A stretch of 33,166 bases of DNA, from positions 1 to 33,166 of the forward strand of contig JACQZW010000015.1 of assembly GCA_016213675.1 (NCBI GenBank), in the 5' to 3' direction. Below are positions 18,301-27,321 of this stretch, piece by piece. Within the stretch, counting starts at the first letter, position 1; each line of letters opens with the position of its first letter. Source of the stretch: Acidobacteriota bacterium. GTDB lineage: Bacteria > Acidobacteriota > Thermoanaerobaculia > Thermoanaerobaculales > Thermoanaerobaculaceae. The position numbers and the translations under genes were made by a program. Below the pieces are notes generated by a model that was not told where the DNA came from, ran no database searches, and saw only the letters and a program-made list of their open reading frames with translations.

Positions 18301-18711
18301 CGAGGTCTTGGCGAGGCGGCACGTGGGGCAGTCCGCGTCGCGCAGCATGAGGAGCGGCGCGCGCTGGAACTCGTGCCCCTCGTGCCCCGCAGGGCAGCGC
18401 CACCAGCAGGGCGCCGTCGAGGTTGCCTCCACGGTGCCTGGTGTGAGCTCGCCGTTCTTGTCCGGGTGCCAGAGCCCCGCGAGCGTCGGCCGCTTGTCGG
18501 CGAGCGACGTGCTCGCGCCGCTCACCTTGCACTGCGGACAGGCGGGATCACGCAGCAAGGCGCGCGGCGACCGCTGGAAGGAGTGGCCGCGTGGGCACGC
18601 CCACCAGCTCGCCTTGTAGCTCGTCGTCGCAAGCGCCGAGGGGCTGTCCGGGTTCTTGGCGGCGTCCCAGAGGGGGCCGAGGGCCGGGTGGTCGGCAACG
18701 GTCTGCGCCAT
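15390..18711 (-). pseudogene. Triple zinc ribbon - SNF2 helicase - Rrp8-like methyltransferase fusion, frameshifted
   Basis: About 1,107 codons from ATG 18711. Residues 1-205 hold three DUF4379-type zinc-ribbon repeats, each with WWxCPxGH and a closing CPxC. A linker follows, then an SNF2-type helicase: Walker A GMGAGKT (K467), DEIH (559-562), SGTP, and motif VI LIGRLYRQGS. The C-terminus is an Rrp8-like methyltransferase: DFGCGEA (D965), SFDHVAV, then DITAVPLDDGALD, FCLSLMG and LRLDGRLHIWEP. Rrp8 proteins methylate rRNA; fusion to an SNF2 motor is unusual. The frame breaks near 15,745, inside the methyltransferase. The protein continues in another frame to 15390, as if 2 or 5 nt were lost. 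The helicase itself is intact. The gene starts 6 nt after the methyltransferase stop, with AAGGAG inside that gene, so the two are coupled. Confidence 0.78.
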
Positions 18712-18717
18712 CGGCAG

Positions 18718-21700
18718 CTACTCCTTCAGCGGGGGCGGTTCGATGCAGTCGTCGCTGTGCCAGCGCCGATCTTTCGGATCGAGGCCCGCGGGCAGCCCAG
18801 GCCCGGCGACCGTCTTGCCTTGCTCCTCGTCCTCGACGAGGCAGCGGTTGAGCTCGAGGAGGAACTCCGTGATGTCTTGGTCCGCAGGCATGCCGTAGGC
18901 AGCTTCGACGGCCTCGTCGAGCGCGCGCTGGGCGTCCTTCAAGGGGTGCGGCCCCTCCACCTCGGCGGCGCGGTGTGCCGCCCTTGGCCTTGAGCCACGC
19001 CCAGTGGGCGCGCGACTGGAGGACGCCGAAGGTGAAGTCGTCGTCGAAGGCGAAGACTTGCATCGTGTCGCTCGGGACGAACACTGCGGAAAGAAACGCG
19101 AAGACCGGCCGCGCCTGGACCTTCGAACACGCCGCGAATCGGCGTCTGCTGCCGAGCCCTCGAAAGAACTCCCGCCGAGGCTTCTGGGGCTGCCACCACG
19201 TGCGGAACCAGTGCGCGAAGTCGCCCGTGTCGGACGCACTGAGAGCGCGTTGCTCGAGGTAGGGGTACACGGTGTTTCGCAGGTGCTCGAACGCCTTGCC
19301 GCCGACCTTCCGGGCCTCAGCCTCGCTGGCGCACCCCACGAGATTGATGCAGTACTCGGGTTCGGCTAGCAGTCTGCCGCGAAGCATGTCATCGCCCGTC
19401 ACCACGGGGCGCACGCATCTCGACACGCCCACGCCCTGACCGAACGCGCCGTCGCGGCCGCGAGAGCGGAACGCTGCATGCCCGAAGATCACCCCCATGG
19501 TGGTGCCGTCGCGATTCGCCCGGATCTCGCGGGCTTCGCCGACATCGGCGTGCAGCTGAAGGTGCGTCGGGATGCGCGGCAGTTGGTAGGCCGTGCCGTC
19601 GACGACCAGCGTGTGCGGCCCAGGCACATCCGCTTTGACCCAGTTGACCATCGAGACGTTGAGCGCCGCCTCGCCCGGCCACAGGACCGAGGAGACGGCG
19701 TTGGTGATGGTGCCGCCGTTCGCCACGATGTAGTCCACGGTCGCGTCGCGCGCCTTGCCGACGCGAATGCCGCTCGTGCCGACGAGGCCGGCGCGGCCGC
19801 CCTTCGGCAGGCGGTCGTGGGCTCGGCGGAACCAGTGGCAGGACAGATCGACGACGCCATCCGTGCCAGAGTTTCCCTGCAGGCGTTCCAGGTAGTCGCG
19901 ACCCAGCTCTGCGCGGATTTTCTGTCCTCCTAGGATCGGAGGATTGCCGACGATGGCGTCCACCTCCGGCCACTCCGTGAAGAGCGCGTCGGCGCACACG
20001 ATGTTCTTGTCGAGGTTGTCGAGCGGGAGCGAGGGGTCGAGCTCGAGCACGCCCTGGCCGGTCGCTTCGGCCGCCTTCTGGCGTCGGTCGTCGAAGGCGA
20101 TCTTCTTCGCGATGTTGAGCGTCACCTTGGCGAGCTCGACCGCGAAGGCGTTCGTGTCGAGGCCGTAGAAGCTCTTCGTCGAGATCTCGCTGCCCCAGCC
20201 GACGGCGCCCGCCGAACCGAACTCCCGCATGCGCACGAGGAGCTGCGTCTCGAGGTGGTAGAGCTCCCGGAAGGCGACGTAGAGGAAGTTGCCGCTGCCG
20301 CAAGCCGGATCGAGCACGCGGAAGCGCCCGAGGGCCGCTCGGACTTCGCGTAGGTCGCCGAGGGTCTTCGCCGCGGCGATGCGCTCCCGCCAAGGCTCGA
20401 CGATCGTCGGGCCGACGACGCGCATGATGTCCTCGTGCGCGGTGTAGTGGGCGCCACTCGCGTGCCGTTCGGCGTCGTTCATGATGCCCTGAAAGACGCT
20501 GCCGAAGATGTGCGGGTCGACGTACTTCCAGTTCGCCTCGGCGGCGCGCGTGAGGGCCGCGAGCTCGGCCTCGCCGAGGGCCAGCGTCACGGGCGCGGCG
20601 AAGAGGCCCCCGTTGAAGTACGCGACAGCCCGCGGCGCTGGGACGTCGCGCTTTGCCATCAGCGCGAAGAGCTCGCGTAGGCGCCGCTCCGCGTCGGCCG
20701 CTCCATGCCGCGCGCCCTCGTAGAGCAGGTGCGTGAAGTGGTCGGGCGGTAGGAGCCCGATGTCCTCCGCGAACATCGTGACAATGCACTGCAGCGTGAA
20801 GCGGATGACCTCCGCGTCGCGCTTCGGGTGCCTGGCGCGCAAGGTGCGGTACAGCTTCGCGACGAGATCGGCGACCTCGCGCGAGACCTTGCCGACGTTG
20901 ATGATCTTCGGCGTGGTGCCAGGCACCCACCCTTGCTCGAGGACGAGCAGCGCCTCGCTGTGCTTCGCGAGGTCGTCGATGGTCGTCGTGAGGCGCGGCG
21001 CCGTGCGGTCGTGCCCGAGGTCGTAGAGGCGCAACTCGCGCTCGTTCGTGAGGAGCACGTACTGCGGGCTAGCAGCGCTCTGCTCGAGGCAGACACGCAA
21101 GAGATCGTTCCAGGCGGAGTCGAGTGCGGCTCCGGGCGGCACGACGTCGAGGAGCAGGCGCCGCTCGGGCCAGAAGGCGGCGACAGCGCGCGTCGAGCGC
21201 GTGCCGTGCTCGACGACCGGAAGCGCCGCTGGGATCTCGGCGCCGGGCGGCTCGCCGTCGCGCCAACCGAAGCACGCGAAGAAGGCCTTGGCGAAGCGGC
21301 TCGCGCGGTCTCGCCCGGCGAAGCCCGCGGCGGCCTCGAGGCTGAAGCGGCGGAGAGCGGACTTGATCCCGCCGCGGCCGCCGGTGGCAGGTGGGCTCTC
21401 GCTCGCGCTCCGAGCGCCGGGCGCGCTCGGCGTCGCGAGGATGCGCTTCACGAGCAGGTCCTTCGTGCCCTTCGCGTGGACCCCGAGGACCTCTGCGAAG
21501 CCCCGGAGCTCGGGCACGCGCAGAGAGCGCAGGATGTCGGCGAACGAGGCCTCGAGAAGCGCTCCCATCAAGGCAGAGCGAGCGCGGCGGTCCGTGGCCT
21601 CGAGCCCGAGCGCGTCGAGGAGCGCGCGCAGTCGGTCGGCGCCGAGCGTGTCGAGACACGCCTCCCTCTGCCCCTTCGTGAGCGACTCTTCCACGGCCGG

Positions 21701-21730
21701 GATGCTCACGCGCGACGGCGCGGGGGGCAA
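18718..21730 (-). pseudogene. SAP-domain, MmeI-like N6-adenine DNA methyltransferase, disrupted near its C-terminus
   Basis: About 1,000 codons. The N-terminal 85 residues contain two SAP-like helical modules (VPELRGFAEVLGVHAKGTKD). A nuclease/helical spacer like that of MmeI enzymes follows (FAEDIGLLP, FNGGLF, IFGSVFQGIM, GAHYTAHEDIM). The SAM motif LDPACGSGNFL is at D474, and motif IV is NPPI (596-599). The usual aromatic residue of NPPF/Y is Ile here. After HWAWLKAKGG (about 18,985) the frame shifts to AAEVEGPHPLKDAQ. From family knowledge about 55 residues, including the RYT...TFPWP target-recognition part, appear to be missing. Either a deletion or an assembly error explains this. The first start codon is TTG 21730; GTG 21709 is an alternative, and neither has a clear ribosome-binding site. 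First gene of the operon with the helicase fusion. Confidence 0.75.
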
Positions 21731-21757
21731 GGAGCTTCGGGGAGGGCTGGCGTCGGC

Positions 21758-22081
21758 CTACCCCTTCAGCATCGCGACCACGCGCCGCCGCTCCGTCTGA
21801 AGCAGCTCGATCGCCCGCCCGAGCCCGACCTCGGCCGCGACCGCCAGCGGGAGCGCGCCGGCTCCGGAGCTCGCACCGGCGTTCGGCCCCGTCTTGGCGG
21901 CGGCACGGTGCTCGTCACGCAGCTTGCGGGAGCGGGCCACGGAACGGATCGTGTAGACGTACTTCTCGGTGAGCTCGAGGCCGATGGTCTTGCCCTTGGC
22001 GACGATGTCCTTCGCCGGCATCTCGCCTTGCTCGAGGATGAAGTCGCTCTTGGTCAGGGTCGTCTTCTTGGGCTTCGCCAT
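21758..22081 (-). CDS. 107-residue basic protein with HTH-like helices, copy A
   Basis: Starts at ATG 22081 (MAKPKKTTLTK). It has a basic N-terminus, then two short helices, MPAKDIVAKGKTIGLEL and TEKYVYTIRSVARSRK. This pattern looks like a small helix-turn-helix and recurs in myxobacterial hypothetical proteins. A Gly/Ala/Ser linker follows, then a C-terminal helix ending in AIELLQTERRRVVAMLKG. It is about 85% identical to the protein at 27322-27645, and both copies have the same 21-bp repeat array upstream. A role in DNA binding, perhaps on that array, is a guess. The gene ends 28 nt before the methyltransferase start on the same strand, so it could be co-transcribed with the island operon. 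Confidence 0.7.
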   Translation of the reverse strand: MAKPKKTTLTKSDFILEQGEMPAKDIVAKGKTIGLELTEKYVYTIRSVARSRKLRDEHRAAAKTGPNAGASSGAGALPLAVAAEVGLGRAIELLQTERRRVVAMLKG

Positions 22082-22167
22082 CGGGGTTCGTGCTCCTTCG
22101 AGGCCCCACGCTAGCAGGGGTGGCGCCGGCTTGGAGGGGCGACGTGCTCTCGGTGCCCGCGGGCACG

Positions 22168-22398
22168 GGCTGGTCGGGCCGCGGAGGAGGCTGGTCGCCG
22201 CCCGTCGAAGCCACGTTGGCGCGCGGAGCCGGCTCGCCGGCGCAAGGCGCTGGCTCGCTCGCGCGCGGACTTGGCTCCCTCCGCCGCGGAGGCGGCTCGC
22301 CGGCGCGACCTTCTGGCTCCCGGGCGCGAGGAGGAAACGCGCTGGCGCGAGGAGCTGGTTGCCGGGCGTGAGGAGCTGGCCCCCACGGCTCGCAGGCC
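22168..22398. repeat. 21-bp tandem repeat array, copy A (11 units)
   Basis: Eleven units of exactly 21 bp, consensus GGCTCCCGGGCGCGAGGAGG plus A, upstream of the 107-residue gene (the gap 22082-22404 holds nothing else). Units are degenerate but match the units of the second array one by one (units 1-9), so the array existed before the duplication. 21 bp is two helical turns and seven codons; several frames stay open through it without being genes. Confidence 0.8.
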
Positions 22399-22404
22399 GG
22401 ATGG

Positions 22405-22815
22405 TTACGGCACGCCGCAGGCTGGACCGAGCGCGATGCCGGTGGCCTCGATCCAAAGGTGGTCGCCACTGCAGGCCTGGTCGAACCTTGTGTCGCCGCT
22501 CCACGTGTAGTCGACACCGCCGACCGTGACGACGATGGTGCACGTGCCAGGGCCTCTGAGCCAGAAATCCCAGTCCGTACACGTGGGCGCCATGCAGTTC
22601 ATGCCGATGGTTCCGGCGCACGCCCCCAGGCTGGTGACCGAATCGTAGCCAACCGCGGGGCACGTCACGAAGCCGAACACCGGGACACCGCCCGCTGAAC
22701 TGCAGGGTTCGCAGCTCGAAGCGGCGCAGCTCGCGACAACGACCGCCGCGCCCAGCGCCAATCGGCACCACGGCCGCGATGCGGCCAGAACCGCGAAGCG
22801 CTTGTGGTGGAACAC
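22405..22815 (-). CDS. Small Cys-rich exported lipoprotein
   Basis: 136 residues from ATG 22815. A basic start and a hydrophobic segment (LALGAAVVVASC) end at a Cys suitable for lipidation; further Cys residues follow (CAASSCEPC). The mature part has six or more Cys in pairs (VTCPAV, CMAPTC, GTCTIVV, QACSGD), so it is probably disulfide-bonded outside the cytoplasm. It contains a beta-rich stretch, TIVVTVGGVDYTWSGDT. The gene is divergent from the trypsin-like lipoprotein gene with 81 bp between starts, so they may share a regulatory region. The family is not recognised. Confidence that it is coding is good because of the signal peptide and Cys pattern. Confidence 0.65.
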   Translation of the reverse strand: MFHHKRFAVLAASRPWCRLALGAAVVVASCAASSCEPCSSAGGVPVFGFVTCPAVGYDSVTSLGACAGTIGMNCMAPTCTDWDFWLRGPGTCTIVVTVGGVDYTWSGDTRFDQACSGDHLWIEATGIALGPACGVP

Positions 22816-22896
22816 GCTCGGAGCGTAGCATCAGTCGAGCTGAGGTCGAGCGTGCTGGAGCCTGCATCAGCACGCCCGCTGGAACAGCAGAGGTAG

Positions 22897-25845
22897 ATGA
22901 TGCGCCGTCGAAGCCCGTTTTCGGTTGGGTTGTCGGTGACTGCGGTTGTTGCAGTGGGATGCACCTCGAACCCGGGGCCGGAGGAGCGGCTCGCGACAGC
23001 GCAAGACGCCATCTACAACGCCGGTGACAGCCTCGCCGCTGAGGATTCCGCAGCGCACCCGCAGGTCTTTACTTTGGGGGGCCCCACGAACTGCACGGCG
23101 TGGCTCGCCGCGAGCAACATGGTGATCACCGCTGCACGCTGCACGCACGCCAATCACCTGGACTTGGACAATCCGGACGGCGTCCCATTTGTGAAGTACG
23201 CGGGCCTTTTCACGGCGCATCCATCCTTCAACGCCTTGCCAACAGCGATCGTCCAGATCGCCACCCAGGTGGACGCCGCGGGCGGATGGAACACGGATGC
23301 CGCCCAGGTGACAGCGCACCCCCTGTTCGTAACTCTTGACTCGGCGAGCGTGGATGTCGCAGTCCTGAGGATGCCGACATCCCTCCCGCGCTGCGCCATG
23401 AAGCCGCTCAAGATCGTCGACCAGATTCCGAGCCCGGCGCTCGATCCGGCCGATGAAGGAACGCTTCGTGCGTGGAGCGGCCTTCTGGTTCATCAGCTCG
23501 GCGCCGGGTTGACGGACGCCACCTGCACCTTGGGTTACGGGACGTCGGTGAAGAGCCTCCTCAACATCATAGGTGGTGTTGGTCCAAGCACAGTGTACCC
23601 GCACCAAGACGTTGTCTTCCTGCCATCGGCCGGGAAGATCTCGGACAAGTCGCACACCTGCCCCGGCGATTCGGGCGGCCCAGTGCTCACGGGGCACCAG
23701 GCCACTTGGGGCACGAACATCCCCGCGGATCAGGTCGTGTCGCACTTCTCGTCCGACGAACTACTCGCTCCCGGCATCGACACCGGAGGCACGGACTTCG
23801 GACCGGTGCTGCAAAGCCAGGACCTGCGCACCTGGCTGCGAACGACCGCGCTCGATCGCGACGGCGACGGTGTCGAAGCCGCGGACGACAACTGCGACAC
23901 CGTCTACAACCCGGATCAAGCCGACTCCGATGCCGACGGCATCGGCGATCCCTGCGACGCTATCGAGGGCGTCGACGACTGCGCGGACCCCGATCACGAC
24001 CTCAAGCCCAACTACATGGATCCCTGCCCCAACGGGGGCAGCGAGGCCAACCCGGACGGGGACGAATTCCCGAACTGCACCGATCCATGCCCGGAAGATC
24101 CGACCAACACCGACCCCGACGGCGACCATCTCTGCGCCGGCGACGACAACTGCCCGCTCGTCTCGAACCCGGGGCAGCAGAACTGCAACGCCGACGCCGA
24201 GATCGCCGCCAGCGTCGCGCCAAGAGGCGACGTCTGCGACGCCGTGCCCTGCGTGCGGGCCGCGCAGACCTCGACCACGGCGTCCTCGGGCGGCGCGAAG
24301 CTGACGCGGACTACCTTCTTCGACGTCGAGCCGATCTATGCGCGCTCGAACCCGCAGAAGCCGGCGAAGATCCGCGCCCAGTGGGGCCATCGGACCTGTC
24401 CGTGCATCTATGCGAACGGGACGACGGGCGCGCCCGCCAACTGCGACCAGTTCGCCGACTGCACGATCGGCGACGGGGTCCTCTTCGCCGCGAACGGCCC
24501 CAAATGGCAGTTCTCGAAGGTCGCCACCGAGGGCCCGCCCACGCTCGACGCGACGCTCACGGACTTCTTCGCGGCGCCCGCCGAGATGCAGCCAGGGGGC
24601 ATCCCGGCGACGCTCAAGACCCTCGAGTGGGACCCCGAAGTCGCCGCGCTCCAATTCGAGGTGAAGGCCTCGCACTGGTTCCACGTGCGCAAGGAAGTCT
24701 GCAAGGGGACCTGCTCGGGCGTCACGCAGACCACGATCGACCAGCTCGCAAGCCACTACTGGGCGGGTGCGGCGGGCCAGTACGTGGCGCTCACGAAGCT
24801 CCAGCCCATCCGCATCTTCGACTGGTGGATGCCACCCGACTGCGCCATGTGCGGACTCGAGCTGATGCCGTTCCTCGATTTGCGTTCCGACCAGTCGCTC
24901 GCCGTCGTGACGCGCGCCGGAGACTACCCGATCGACGTAGTGCTGACCGCGTTGGCGGCCGAAGCGCTCAGGACGACGACGAGCGTTCGCTGGTTGGCCC
25001 CTGCGGAGCCCGCAGGGCTCCTCGACGGCGCCCTGGTGCGGATGGCGTCGGTCACGTTCGACGGCGCGGGCGCGGGCCCGGCGCTCGTCGCGACGGCGCA
25101 GGGCCTCGACCTGGCGCAGGGCGCCCGTGGCCTCGAGAGCGTCGTCGTGCCGGCCTCGAGCACACCGCCGCCGCGGTCGCGCTTTGGGGCCGTGCTCCGC
25201 GCCACGGAGGGCGACCTGTTGCTCGTTGGCGGCGAGCTCGAAGGCGGTGCGCTCGCCCGCGACCTTTGGCGCTACGACATCGGCCTCGGGGCCTGGGCCG
25301 AGGTGCCTAGCGACGGCTCGACAACCCCCGGGGCGGTCCACGCCGTCACCTACGATGCCTTCGCGCGCAGGCTCGTGGTGCTCGACGAAGCCCTGGTCGG
25401 CGCCGCGCTCACGGCGCGTCTCTGGACCCTCGATGTCGACAGCGGCGCGACGCGCGTGCACGGCTCCTTCGGCCGGACGGGTTTTCACGAGAGCTTCGCG
25501 CTCGGTGCCGTCGACGACGGCTCCTTCGTGCTGCTCGCGGCCTACCGGGGTCACCGTGGCGAAGGCGATGCGGACGACGAGGACGAGGACGACGAAGAGG
25601 ACGAGGGAGACTGCGGCGAGGACGCCGCGCGGCTCGCGGTCGTCCGGCTCAAGATATACGACGGCAGCGTCACCGTCGAACGAGTCCGCAGGACGACCGG
25701 CACGCCCGTCAGCGCCCCGCGCACGAACCAGCGCGGCGTGCACATCCTCGTCGACCGCGGGGCAGCCGGCATCGTCGCCGATCGCATCGACTGGTCGCGA
25801 CTCAAGCCCGCCCACGGCCGCACGCTCGCGGACTTCGTCGACTGA
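22897..25845 (+). CDS. Lipoprotein with trypsin-like domain lacking the catalytic His, TSP3 repeats and kelch-like region
   Basis: 982 residues from ATG 22897. The signal peptide ends in AVGC (Cys22). Residues about 45-310 are a chymotrypsin-fold protease: Asp153 in SVDVAVLRM and Ser259 in CPGDSGGP are present. The His of the TAAHC motif is Arg81 (ITAARC), one base change (CAC to CGC), so proteolysis is not expected unless another His substitutes. Next come thrombospondin type 3 calcium-binding repeats (DRDGDGVEAADDNCDTVYN, DSDADGIGDPCD, about 325-450). A Cys-containing middle region follows, then a kelch-like propeller part (LLLVGGELEGG, LWRYDIGLGAW). An acidic stretch at about 889-905 and a short C-terminal tail close the protein. 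It lies 10 nt upstream of another lipoprotein gene in the same operon. A surface binding role is more likely than a protease role. Confidence 0.85.
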   Translation: MMRRRSPFSVGLSVTAVVAVGCTSNPGPEERLATAQDAIYNAGDSLAAEDSAAHPQVFTLGGPTNCTAWLAASNMVITAARCTHANHLDLDNPDGVPFVKYAGLFTAHPSFNALPTAIVQIATQVDAAGGWNTDAAQVTAHPLFVTLDSASVDVAVLRMPTSLPRCAMKPLKIVDQIPSPALDPADEGTLRAWSGLLVHQLGAGLTDATCTLGYGTSVKSLLNIIGGVGPSTVYPHQDVVFLPSAGKISDKSHTCPGDSGGPVLTGHQATWGTNIPADQVVSHFSSDELLAPGIDTGGTDFGPVLQSQDLRTWLRTTALDRDGDGVEAADDNCDTVYNPDQADSDADGIGDPCDAIEGVDDCADPDHDLKPNYMDPCPNGGSEANPDGDEFPNCTDPCPEDPTNTDPDGDHLCAGDDNCPLVSNPGQQNCNADAEIAASVAPRGDVCDAVPCVRAAQTSTTASSGGAKLTRTTFFDVEPIYARSNPQKPAKIRAQWGHRTCPCIYANGTTGAPANCDQFADCTIGDGVLFAANGPKWQFSKVATEGPPTLDATLTDFFAAPAEMQPGGIPATLKTLEWDPEVAALQFEVKASHWFHVRKEVCKGTCSGVTQTTIDQLASHYWAGAAGQYVALTKLQPIRIFDWWMPPDCAMCGLELMPFLDLRSDQSLAVVTRAGDYPIDVVLTALAAEALRTTTSVRWLAPAEPAGLLDGALVRMASVTFDGAGAGPALVATAQGLDLAQGARGLESVVVPASSTPPPRSRFGAVLRATEGDLLLVGGELEGGALARDLWRYDIGLGAWAEVPSDGSTTPGAVHAVTYDAFARRLVVLDEALVGAALTARLWTLDVDSGATRVHGSFGRTGFHESFALGAVDDGSFVLLAAYRGHRGEGDADDEDEDDEEDEGDCGEDAARLAVVRLKIYDGSVTVERVRRTTGTPVSAPRTNQRGVHILVDRGAAGIVADRIDWSRLKPAHGRTLADFVD

Positions 25846-25855
25846 GGGTGCGGCG

Positions 25856-27217
25856 ATGCGCCACATCGTTTGGATCCATCTCGCGCTCCTCGTCGGCTGC
25901 ACGCGCTGTGCGAGCGACGAGGCTGCAGGCGCGCCGGATGGTTCCGGTGCCGGCAGCGGCACGACCACCTCGACAACGACCACCTCGACGCGCCCCCTGA
26001 CGTTGACGACGCCGGGGCCGCCGTCGCCTTTCCCGGGTTGGACCGCCATTCCCGGGTTACCCGGCCACTGCGAGGTCTATGCCGCCGACGAGCCCGCCGC
26101 GCTCGACCCGCTGACATGGGTCACCTGCGCGGGCGGCACGCCCGGGTGCCTCGAGCTGGTCACGACCTGGGCGACGCCGGCCCAGACCTATCGGTTCTAT
26201 GTTCCCTTCGCAGGCGGGCCGACGCCCGCCGGACCCGTGCTGGTAGTCCGTGCGATTCGCAGCGGGGAGCTCATGGGCTGGCACGACCACTTGGTCGCCT
26301 ACAGCGATGGCGCGGTGTTGTCGGCGTTGAGGGCCCGCTCGGCCGAGTTCTATGGCTGTGCTCCCGGCTTCGCCCAAGTGGGTGCCGACCGTGTACTGTG
26401 GACCGTGACGGACTTCACGATCTCGCCGCTCATGACCGAGCGCGAGATGCAGATGCTGCTGTCCGGGGGGCCCGCCTACGTCTACAACACGGTGGCCGAC
26501 CTCCACGGCGCCATCGGGCACCTGCGCTCGGCTGGAGGCACGTTCGCCGCGGTGTCGTACTCCGGTGGCTACATTCTCACGGTCCCGTATGACGGCTCGG
26601 CGCCAACGCGCATCGCGGGGCTCAGCGACCCGGCAACCGACTCGCCGGCGAGCGACGGGATCGCCGTCGGCACGGATGTCCTGTACTGGAAGTGGCACGC
26701 GGATCTGGCGCGCGAGCACATCTACCGCTCGTCCACGGCGACGACCGAGGTCTTGATCGAGCGACCGGACTGGGACGTGTACGGCTTGCGCACCGACGGG
26801 CACGATCTCGTGTGGCTCGAGAGCTCGCCCCCGCGCAGCATGACCGACAACCCGACCGCGTTCGAGCTCTGGACGTCGCCCTACGCGACCTCGGCGCAGG
26901 CGCTCGTGCGGCAGAAGATCGCGAGCCTCACGCCCGAGCTCGCGCAGCCGTACACGAGCTTCCAGGATGGGATCTTCGTGCTGCGGCACAGCTCCTGGGC
27001 GCGCGACGTGGCGCTCCGGCTGGCCGACCGGGTGTACTTCACCCTCGACGCGCCGCCCGGGCAGTGGTGGGGCGACGCCGCCTACGTCACGGCCGAGGAG
27101 ATCGCGCTGCCGGTTCAGCCGCCTTGGGACGCGCAGCTCACCTCGACCGTGCGCCGGCAGCGCTTCGCGGACCTCGGCGCGCCGAAGCCGGTGCCGGCGC
27201 TCCTCACGGGGGATTGA
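25856..27217 (+). CDS. Propeller-like exported lipoprotein
   Basis: 453 residues from ATG 25856, 10 nt after the stop of the trypsin-like gene, so the two form an operon. The signal peptide ends in LLVGC, followed by a Gly/Ser/Thr linker (GSGAGSGTTTSTTTTSTR). The rest has repeated strands of the kind SYSGGYILTVPYDGSAPTRIAGL, GTDVLYWKWH and DGHDLVWLESSPP. This resembles the myxobacterial lipoproteins that fold as a beta-propeller and are often annotated only as hypothetical. No catalytic motif is visible. It may bind to, or act with, the protease-like protein encoded upstream on the cell surface (inferred from the operon only). Confidence 0.75.
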   Translation: MRHIVWIHLALLVGCTRCASDEAAGAPDGSGAGSGTTTSTTTTSTRPLTLTTPGPPSPFPGWTAIPGLPGHCEVYAADEPAALDPLTWVTCAGGTPGCLELVTTWATPAQTYRFYVPFAGGPTPAGPVLVVRAIRSGELMGWHDHLVAYSDGAVLSALRARSAEFYGCAPGFAQVGADRVLWTVTDFTISPLMTEREMQMLLSGGPAYVYNTVADLHGAIGHLRSAGGTFAAVSYSGGYILTVPYDGSAPTRIAGLSDPATDSPASDGIAVGTDVLYWKWHADLAREHIYRSSTATTEVLIERPDWDVYGLRTDGHDLVWLESSPPRSMTDNPTAFELWTSPYATSAQALVRQKIASLTPELAQPYTSFQDGIFVLRHSSWARDVALRLADRVYFTLDAPPGQWWGDAAYVTAEEIALPVQPPWDAQLTSTVRRQRFADLGAPKPVPALLTGD

Positions 27218-27321
27218 TGCCCGCCCCCGCTCCCGCCCTCGCTGAAGGCCGAGGCTGCGGCGCGGGGGAGGCTGGTGACGGGCCCGGCGGGCGCGGACTA
27301 CGGGGGGTCGCGTCCCTTCGC

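Noticed and set aside
15715..18993. A very long plus-strand open frame (about 1,090 codons) across the helicase fusion gene
   Set aside because: It is an antisense shadow of the GC-rich gene: no recognisable motifs and Arg/Glu/Leu/Ala-biased composition, whereas the minus strand encodes clear helicase and zinc-ribbon motifs.
11718..21730. Standard BREX or DISARM locus
   Set aside because: Only BrxD-like and methyltransferase/helicase-type parts are present; PglZ, BrxC, DrmA, DrmB and DrmC were not found in the window.
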